From Desulfobacteraceae bacterium (GTDB lineage Bacteria; Desulfobacterota; DSM-4660; Desulfatiglandales; Desulfatiglandaceae), in NCBI GenBank assembly GCA_030613055.1, contig JAUWMR010000025.1, positions 1-56,691 of the forward strand: a stretch of 56,691 nucleotides of DNA. Direction: 5' to 3'. The translations under genes and the position numbers were made by a program. Of the stretch, positions 51,279 to 56,691 are shown one piece after another; positions within the stretch are counted from its first letter, which is position 1; each line of letters opens with the position of its first letter. The notes beneath the pieces were generated by a model. The model was not told the DNA's origin. It made no database searches and was given only the letters and a program-made list of their open reading frames with translations.

Positions 51279-52562
51279 ATGACCCAATTATCAAACGCAA
51301 GAGCCGGTGTAATCACGCCGGAAATGAGAACAGTCGCTGGAAAAGAGCAGGTGGATGTTGCTCTGCTCATGGAACAGATTGCAAATGGAAGGGTTGTAAT
51401 CCCTGCAAACGGCAGGCATGATCGGCTAATCCCCTGCGGTATTGGCGAGGGGCTTTTTGTAAAAGTAAATGCAAATATTGGCACCTCATCTGACAGGGCT
51501 ATACTTGAAGATGAACTGGAAAAGCTCAGGGTTTCCATCGGGGCCGGAGCTGACGCGGTGATGGACCTATCAACCGGTGGTGATATTGATGCCTGCCGGA
51601 GGGCTATTTTGGAGGAAGCGACCGTTCCGATCGGTACGGTTCCTGTTTATCAGGCCGTTATAGAAACCGTTGAAGAAACAGGGGCGTTGATTCACCTAAC
51701 AGTTGACAAGATTTTTAAGGTGATCGAAAGACAGGCAGAGGATGGAGTAGATTTCATAACAGTTCACTGCGGCCTGACGAGGTCGGCCCTTGAGATGTTG
51801 AGAAAGCAGGGGAGGGTTACGGATATTGTGAGCAGGGGAGGGGCTTTCCTGACCACGTGGATGCTGCATCATGACAGGGAAAATCCGCTTTATGAAAACT
51901 ACGACAGGCTTCTGTCCATCGCCAAAAAATACGATATAACCCTTAGCCTGGGAGACGGATTAAGACCCGGCTGCATAGCCGACGCAACGGACCGCGCCCA
52001 AATCCATGAACTAATGACGCTCGGACATCTTACCCAATTGGCCTGGGATGAAGATGTTCAGGTAATGATTGAGGGACCTGGACACGTGCCGCTGGACCAG
52101 ATTGAAGCAAATGTCATACTCCAGAAAAAACTCTGCCATCATGCGCCTTTCTATGTCCTGGGTCCCCTGGTCACTGATATTGCAGCCGGCTATGATCATG
52201 TGGCCTGCGCCATAGGAGGGGCCTTAGCAGGTGCGGCCGGCGCTGATTTTTTATGCTATGTGACGCCCTCGGAGCACCTCTGCCTGCCGGATGTCAGTGA
52301 TGTGAGAGAAGGTGTCGTGGTTACCAGGATCGCGGCCCATGCAGCAGATATCGCCAGAGGACACAAACTGGCCCTGGCCCGGGACAGGCAGATGTCCCTG
52401 GCACGAAAGAACCTGGACTGGGAAACCCAGATAAAACTGGCGATTGATCCTGAAAAGGCGAAAAGATACAGAGAACAGAATCCACCTGCCGAGAATGACG
52501 TCTGCACAATGTGCGGTAAGTACTGTGCTATTAAACAGGTGCAGGAGTATTTTCGGGAATAA
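51279..52562 (+). CDS. thiC: Phosphomethylpyrimidine synthase ThiC
   Basis: Radical SAM enzyme that rearranges aminoimidazole ribotide to HMP-P. The 427 residues from the ATG at 51279 (an in-frame TTG 21 nt earlier is less likely) contain the TIM-barrel blocks NANIGTSSDR, MDLSTGGDI, TVHCGLTRSA and LGDGLRPG, EGPGHVPLDQIE, and the C-terminal cluster motif CTMCGKYC. The spacing here is C-x2-C-x3-C, a form seen in some anaerobes, against C-x2-C-x4-C in enteric ThiC. The length is that of the short, anaerobic-type ThiC. No TPP riboswitch precedes it. Confidence 0.95.
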   Translation: MTQLSNARAGVITPEMRTVAGKEQVDVALLMEQIANGRVVIPANGRHDRLIPCGIGEGLFVKVNANIGTSSDRAILEDELEKLRVSIGAGADAVMDLSTGGDIDACRRAILEEATVPIGTVPVYQAVIETVEETGALIHLTVDKIFKVIERQAEDGVDFITVHCGLTRSALEMLRKQGRVTDIVSRGGAFLTTWMLHHDRENPLYENYDRLLSIAKKYDITLSLGDGLRPGCIADATDRAQIHELMTLGHLTQLAWDEDVQVMIEGPGHVPLDQIEANVILQKKLCHHAPFYVLGPLVTDIAAGYDHVACAIGGALAGAAGADFLCYVTPSEHLCLPDVSDVREGVVVTRIAAHAADIARGHKLALARDRQMSLARKNLDWETQIKLAIDPEKAKRYREQNPPAENDVCTMCGKYCAIKQVQEYFRE

Positions 52563-52598
52563 AACTTGAAAAAAAGCACGGGCAGGCCGCGCCCCTAT

Positions 52599-53990
52599 CT
52601 AATTACGGGGTAGAATATTTCTGATTATCCTTAATCGTTCAAGAAGAGAACCTCTTGTAGAACCCCGGCCCAGGTACAGATCAGTGAAAACCACGCGATT
52701 TATCTTTTGAATTCTATTGCCCTTACCGGCCGGACCGCGGTATGCCCAGGTCGCATGCATGACATATGGCCTATTATAGGCCATTCCCAAAAAAAGCATG
52801 ATATGACCCCTTAGATACAAAACGGAAATCCCGCCAACGGCTTTATGGGACAGAATCTCAAGCTTTTCCCTTTCTGAGCTGTTCTCATCAAATTCTCCTA
52901 TCAGGCGACCTACCTGAGCCTGATCAAAGGAGTTCCTTGGGAAAAATATCCCGGTAGTAGCAAAAACTTCCTGGATGAACCGTGAGCAATCCTGCTCACC
53001 ATACATACCTCCCCAGCCATAAGGTTCATTTAGCAATTCAAATGCCTGCTGAATGATATTTCGTGCGGTAAATTTATGATACCCTTCATGCACCATTTCT
53101 CTTCTCACATAGGCTGTTTTTTGTGCATAAGTCCCATCCGGTTTTCGAGAGGGAATAATAACCTGCACCGCTTTTGAATCCATTTCATGAAATGGCAACC
53201 TTACACCCATCCTCACATATTCATAATATTGTGTTAACGAGGAATCGAGATAAACCCCCGCCTTAGGCCGGGTAACTACCACAAATAATGAGTAATTCGT
53301 CAAACGCTTCAGCTCTTTTAAACTGCACAAGGCAACCTTTTCCACTTCCACCCAACCGGAACTCAGCGGACCAATGACATAATACCACTTCCTGTCCGTG
53401 CTTTGGTGCAGGATCGCCAGAGGCGTGCCCAGATCAAGGGCACTATTTTGTAATTCGTCAAAATCAGTATCATCAGGTTCAGCAAATAGACCATCCTCTG
53501 TTGGAAAAACGCGCTGGTCGGCATAGCGGACAATAAAGCCATACCTCAGTCGTATTTCGGAAGGGATTACATCGAGGGCCATCCGATTCCTTATTTTTTG
53601 ATAAAAGCTGAGGCTGGCTCTTTTCCCATTACTCAGATAAAGCCGCTTTTTACACGAACGATTCAGTTTTTTCTCCAGATATGAAATTAACTCCTTACCT
53701 GAATACAGGGGATCAAGCCCGGAGATGACCTTTTTTGTTTCAAGACCATGTTCAATGTGAGAATTTATTTTCTTGATCTGTGCAGGGTTGAGTATGACTT
53801 TGTCAGGAAAAGGATGGCGGCTAATCCAGAAACCGGGGCTTTTCATCTGGCGTTCTGTCCCCGGAAGAAGTGTTGGAGCGGCATAGCGTGGTCTTTCCTT
53901 AACACCGCATCCGGAAAATACCAGTAGGAATGAGAATATTAGAAAGGTCCTGAGAAACAGCGACCCTGTGGAGTTGCTTTCGGAATCCAT
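52599..53990 (-). CDS. SH3/NlpC-P60 cell wall hydrolase lipoprotein
   Basis: A 463-residue exported lipoprotein from the ATG at 53990 (an upstream TTG at 54014 is in frame but weak). The N-terminus has a signal peptide with lipobox-like VFSGC. Two SH3-type regions follow (about 170-220 and 235-300), then an NlpC/P60 peptidase domain with the catalytic Cys in GEQDCSRFIQ and His in LYLRGHIMLFLG. Such proteins cleave peptide stems of peptidoglycan, sometimes with regulated activity. Convergent with thiC. Confidence 0.86.
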   Translation of the reverse strand: MDSESNSTGSLFLRTFLIFSFLLVFSGCGVKERPRYAAPTLLPGTERQMKSPGFWISRHPFPDKVILNPAQIKKINSHIEHGLETKKVISGLDPLYSGKELISYLEKKLNRSCKKRLYLSNGKRASLSFYQKIRNRMALDVIPSEIRLRYGFIVRYADQRVFPTEDGLFAEPDDTDFDELQNSALDLGTPLAILHQSTDRKWYYVIGPLSSGWVEVEKVALCSLKELKRLTNYSLFVVVTRPKAGVYLDSSLTQYYEYVRMGVRLPFHEMDSKAVQVIIPSRKPDGTYAQKTAYVRREMVHEGYHKFTARNIIQQAFELLNEPYGWGGMYGEQDCSRFIQEVFATTGIFFPRNSFDQAQVGRLIGEFDENSSEREKLEILSHKAVGGISVLYLRGHIMLFLGMAYNRPYVMHATWAYRGPAGKGNRIQKINRVVFTDLYLGRGSTRGSLLERLRIIRNILPRN

Positions 53991-54079
53991 TGTTTTTCCA
54001 ATGATCCGGAACAAAGCCCGTCGCCTCCAGACATTCGAGGGGGCTTTTAGCAGGATCAGGGTTTGCCCGTCTTTAGCAA

Positions 54080-54901
54080 CTAATAGTTTTTACCTAATTC
54101 CACTGACCTCTTGCACGCAGCCCCAACCGCGTCTTTTGTCATTTCTTCAAGGCCCATATTATTAAATACAGATAGACCGGCAGCAGTTGTGCCGCCCGGA
54201 GATGTTACCATTTCTCTCAGCCGGGTCAGGGAATGATCGGACTCCTTTGCCAGATAAGCTGCGCCCAAAAAGGTCTGAATAACCAGTTCAAGTGATGTCT
54301 CGGGTTTGAGTCCCTCAGCCGTGCCAGCGTCCACCATACATTCCATCATTCTGAAGATATACCCGGGCCCGCTCCCTGACAATGCGGTAACCGCATCCAT
54401 CATGTCTTCCTGAACTTCCACCGTATCACCTACAGCGCCAAAAATCTTTTTTGCGATATTCATGTGTCCAAGTGTTACCAGATCCCCTCCGGCTAAGGCA
54501 CTTATCCCTTTTTGAACAAGCGCGGGCGTATTCGGCATCACACGAATAAGGGGGATATCCCTGTCAATAACGGAATGGATCATCTTGAGGGGGATCCCCG
54601 CGGCAATAGAGATTATCAGATGATCTTCCCTGATCTTATCAGACACTTCTTCTAAGATCTCTTTAATGTTTTGTGGCTTAACGCAGAGTATCACAACCGA
54701 GCTTTCGGCCACCATCTCGGCATTGGAAGCGTAACATTGAAGGCCGAATTGCTCAGAAATACTTTTTAATGCCTCTTTCCTGTTGTCAGAAGCCAGCAGT
54801 TGGTCAGAGCTATAAAGCCCGCTTTGAATGAGTCCCTTGATCAGGGCGGTAGCCATATTGCCCGCTCCTATAAAACCTGTCTTTTCGGATTTTGTATTCA
54901 T
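54080..54901 (-). CDS. proC: Pyrroline-5-carboxylate reductase
   Basis: Last step of proline synthesis. The 273 residues from ATG at 54901 (AAGGAGA site upstream; the longer frame adds six unlikely residues) begin with the Rossmann loop GFIGAGNMATALIKG, continue with VILCVKPQNI and IRVMPNTPALV, and end with the substrate-binding VTSPGGTTAAGL. Length is typical. Located between the NlpC/P60 lipoprotein and the cyclophilin gene, all on the minus strand. Confidence 0.96.
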   Translation of the reverse strand: MNTKSEKTGFIGAGNMATALIKGLIQSGLYSSDQLLASDNRKEALKSISEQFGLQCYASNAEMVAESSVVILCVKPQNIKEILEEVSDKIREDHLIISIAAGIPLKMIHSVIDRDIPLIRVMPNTPALVQKGISALAGGDLVTLGHMNIAKKIFGAVGDTVEVQEDMMDAVTALSGSGPGYIFRMMECMVDAGTAEGLKPETSLELVIQTFLGAAYLAKESDHSLTRLREMVTSPGGTTAAGLSVFNNMGLEEMTKDAVGAACKRSVELGKNY

Positions 54902-54955
54902 TGAATCTCCTTTCCGCATCGATTCGTTTCTCCAAAGAACCGATCACCCCCCACC

Positions 54956-55441
54956 TCATTTTTCACTCACAAGCATCTTTACTATTCTGTCCCCTTGCTG
55001 AATGGAATTTATAATCTCCTGATCACCGACAACCTTGCCGAAAACCGTGTGCATGCCATCTAAGTGCGGCTGCGGTGAATGCGTAATGAAAAACTGACTC
55101 CCATTCGTGTTCGGCCCTGAGTTTGCCATCGAGATCACCCCTGTCTCATGCCTTATCGGATTCTCATTAAGTTCGTCCTCAAACCGGTAACCGGGTCCTC
55201 CTCTCCCCGTACCCGTAGGGTCCCCTCCCTGGATCATAAAATCGCTTATCACCCGATGGAAAGTAGTGCCGTCGTAGAACTCTTCCTGGACCAGGAAAAC
55301 GAAGTTATTGACGGTTTTGGGCGCATTTTCAGGATAGAGTTCCAACTCGATATCGCCCCTGCTGGTTTCAATTGTTGCCCGATACGTTTTCTTCAGGTCA
55401 ATTCGCATTGCCGGCGGCTTATCCCATTGCTTCTCGGTCAT
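54956..55441 (-). CDS. Peptidyl-prolyl cis-trans isomerase, cyclophilin type
   Basis: A 161-residue cytosolic cyclophilin. The ATG at 55441 has a GAGGAGG site; the longer frame from 55525 adds 28 residues with no family support. Family blocks are [38 protein letters not shown] (with the catalytic Arg in the FHRV block), [20 protein letters not shown] and [12 protein letters not shown]. Protein folding role. It follows the small gene at 55462 by 20 nt. Confidence 0.93.
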   Translation of the reverse strand: MTEKQWDKPPAMRIDLKKTYRATIETSRGDIELELYPENAPKTVNNFVFLVQEEFYDGTTFHRVISDFMIQGGDPTGTGRGGPGYRFEDELNENPIRHETGVISMANSGPNTNGSQFFITHSPQPHLDGMHTVFGKVVGDQEIINSIQQGDRIVKMLVSEK

Positions 55442-55461
55442 TTTCCATTCCTCCTCTTGAT

Positions 55462-55635
55462 TTATCCTATTTGCCGTTTTTGGATCGGGCTGTGAAACGC
55501 GGGACTGTTTTTTGCCGTTTGCCACACAGGCCCAGTTACTAAACTACCTGATGGAATATCGGCCGCTTCCAACACCTTTTCGAATTCATCATAAAGGCTG
55601 TATCCCATTTCCGAAAGGTATTCATCTGTAGTCAT
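55462..55635 (-). CDS. Small protein of unknown function
   Basis: A 57-residue frame from ATG at 55635, which has an AAAGGAAAA site; an ATG 12 nt earlier is also possible. The N-terminal part is acidic and helical ([25 protein letters not shown]); the C-terminal part ([17 protein letters not shown]) is low-information and overlaps the leader of the cyclophilin gene. Not recognised. It lies next to an inverted repeat and an attC-like palindrome and could be a truncated cassette gene. Confidence 0.4.
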   Translation of the reverse strand: MTTDEYLSEMGYSLYDEFEKVLEAADIPSGSLVTGPVWQTAKNSPAFHSPIQKRQIG

Positions 55636-55671
55636 TTTTCCTTTCATTTCACTGTGAGAAACCTCGCCCCG

Positions 55672-55782
55672 TGGGTGTCGCCCTTTACCAATGGGCCGAA
55701 CGAAGGTTTAACCGGCGGTGGGTAAGTACCGAGGCGAACCCATACCCATTCTATACTAAACTGTAAAACTAAAGGGCGACCC
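55672..55782. repeat. Inverted repeat with 13-bp arms
   Basis: GGGTGTCGCCCTTTA (55672-55686) and TAAAGGGCGACCC (55770-55782) pair over about 110 bp, with inner complementary bits (TGGGTA and TACCCA). It overlaps nothing coding. It may be a separate small element next to the attC-like site. Confidence 0.55.
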
Positions 55783-55786
55783 AGTT

Positions 55787-55894
55787 CCCCTAACGCCAAA
55801 AATGAGCAGACACAAAAGCCAGCTTAATATTTGGATTTAAGAAAAAATCGGCTCGGCTTTTGTGGTCGGCTCAATTTTTTTGTTGGCGTTTAAT
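55787..55894 (-). repeat. attC-like palindrome after the toxin gene
   Basis: Read on the minus strand, ATTAAACGCC ... GGCGTTAGGG frames an imperfect palindrome of about 108 nt with inner paired blocks (TTGAGCC with GCTCA, CACAAAAGCC with GGCTTTTGTG). The outer cores differ by one base each from the integron RYYYAAC and GTTRRRY rule. The ParE stop codon lies inside the first core, as in compact cassettes. No integrase is in the window. It may be an integron cassette site or a look-alike repeat. Confidence 0.45.
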
Positions 55895-56180
55895 GCCTTG
55901 GTTGCTTTTGAAGCTGTGCACCATGCCATACCGCAATTATCCAAACAATATCGCCTTTGATTTTATAAAAAAAACGGTATGGCGATATAATCACCTCCCG
56001 GTAGGGAAGTTCTGGAAATTCTGGTATGATTCTTCCAGACTCAGGAAAGTCCTCAAGCCTTCGCAAAACTGTTTCGGAATGCTCTCGAAAACTGGTTGCT
56101 GCAGAAGGTTTATCCCGCCGAATATATGCGAGAGCAGACAGAAACTGGGATCTGGCAGAAGGCGTAAAGCGGACTTTCAC
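55890..56180 (-). CDS. RelE/ParE-family toxin
   Basis: A 96-residue toxin of the RelE/ParE superfamily: VRFTPSARSQFLSALAYIRRDKP at the start, FREHSETVLRRLEDFPESGRIIPE, and ELPYREVIISPYRFFYKIKGDIVWIIAVWHG at the end, the last typical of the ParE fold. Targets may be gyrase or mRNA; the RelE catalytic pattern is not clear, so ParE-like is favoured. It overlaps the antitoxin gene by 4 nt (ATGA). Confidence 0.88.
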   Translation of the reverse strand: MKVRFTPSARSQFLSALAYIRRDKPSAATSFREHSETVLRRLEDFPESGRIIPEFPELPYREVIISPYRFFYKIKGDIVWIIAVWHGAQLQKQPRH

Positions 56181-56458
56181 GATGGTTCCTGGGATAGGAT
56201 TAAATCGGCTTCAGCAAGAACAGTATCAAGATCATAACCCTCTCCTATTTCTATTTCCTTATCTCCCTTAGCCAAAAGCCGAAGGAGCTCTTTATCGTGT
56301 TCAGATTTTTCATACGCCTCGACACCGATTATGACGGCAGCTGCCCGACCTCTTTGTGTAATGATAATGGGTTCCTTGTTGTCTCGTAATTTTTTCAGGA
56401 CCTTGGCAGCGTCCTGCCTCAAATCGCTTATCGGAAGGATATTCATAAGTTTTCCCAT
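56177..56458 (-). CDS. Phd/YefM-family antitoxin
   Basis: A 93-residue antitoxin. The N-terminal domain (ILPISDLRQDAAKVLKKLRDNKEPIIITQRGRAAAVIIG) is the DNA-binding Phd/YefM fold; the C-terminal acidic tail (DTVLAEADLILSQEP) should wrap the toxin. A strong AGGAGG site precedes the ATG at 56458. It is first in the operon and likely autorepresses. The 56459-56691 edge is AT-rich and shows no gene. Confidence 0.9.
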   Translation of the reverse strand: MGKLMNILPISDLRQDAAKVLKKLRDNKEPIIITQRGRAAAVIIGVEAYEKSEHDKELLRLLAKGDKEIEIGEGYDLDTVLAEADLILSQEPS

Positions 56459-56691
56459 TGTGTACCTCCTATTGTATTTTTACATGTACCACCAATTGAG
56501 GTATAAAGCAAGCGTTTACTTGAATAATGACATGATATAGGTACGCCAACGAGTTTGTCGAAAAACTACTTCTAAAGTTATGATTCTTCTGGCAACAAAA
56601 TGAACTGTTAAAAAACAGCGATTCAGATTGATAATCGTTGCTGAGGAAATCCAATAGACTGAAATAGTTGCAATTGAGTACAGATATTATA

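Noticed and set aside
1-56691. CRISPR arrays or prophage modules
   Set aside because: Repeats are dispersed and never regularly spaced with unique spacers; no capsid, terminase, integrase or lysis genes were found.

Overview
The window looks like chromosomal DNA of an anaerobic or facultative Desulfobacterota (former Deltaproteobacteria) bacterium, probably from a metagenome. This is an inference. It rests on the gene mix (two-subunit indolepyruvate ferredoxin oxidoreductase, LarB, cobalamin-binding radical SAM enzymes, CHASE2 cyclase, orphan GspE-type ATPase, HD-GYP protein, a sigma-54-like promoter), the moderate G+C, and the many short palindromic repeats between genes. No rRNA, CRISPR array, prophage or integrase is visible.

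Layout. 1-1.8 kb: accessory DNA with a truncated IS1-family transposase, two unusual tRNA-like genes in tandem, a coiled-coil/winged-helix protein whose stop codon lies inside one tRNA, and a small basic protein. 1.9-5.9 kb: ftsH, recA, a DUF151 bifunctional nuclease and its small partner, all on the minus strand; an open frame without a start codon that encodes zinc ribbons overlaps the nuclease. 5.9-7.6 kb: 1.7 kb without a convincing gene, holding one candidate structured RNA. 7.6-13.6 kb: der, then pyrG, an unknown protein, an EF-Tu-domain-2-like mini protein, pyrE, a Nudix hydrolase and tRNA-Pro. 13.9-18.6 kb: mostly envelope or orphan proteins. 19.0-24.1 kb: a trpB2-type gene, a small Cys-rich protein, iorA, iorB and a MobA-like nucleotidyltransferase. 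24.1-34.3 kb: response regulator, GspE-like ATPase, dnaE, a kinase-like protein lacking its phosphoacceptor histidine, and rarA. 34.3-38.6 kb: a J-domain protein, then efp-epmA-membrane protein in overlapping order and an HD-GYP protein. 38.7-49.5 kb: flavodoxin, larB, two radical SAM proteins, dtd, plsC, a YdcF-like protein and a CHASE2 cyclase. 50.1-55.5 kb: thiD, thiC, an NlpC/P60 lipoprotein, proC and a cyclophilin. 55.5-56.7 kb: a Phd/ParE toxin-antitoxin pair next to an attC-like palindrome.

How the genes work together. efp and epmA form a modification pair. thiD and thiC supply the pyrimidine half of thiamine. pyrG and pyrE belong to pyrimidine synthesis. trpB2 and iorAB connect indole and aromatic 2-oxo acids. 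recA, dnaE and rarA serve replication and repair. Most other neighbours are unrelated housekeeping genes.

The intergenic DNA is full of dispersed repeats, called R1-R7 here. Several behave like small non-autonomous mobile elements with terminal inverted repeats, and many sit directly against gene starts or ends. The most unusual signals are the tandem odd tRNAs at 0.7-0.9 kb, the zinc-ribbon frame that overlaps DUF151, and the repeat families with fixed ends and exchanged cores.
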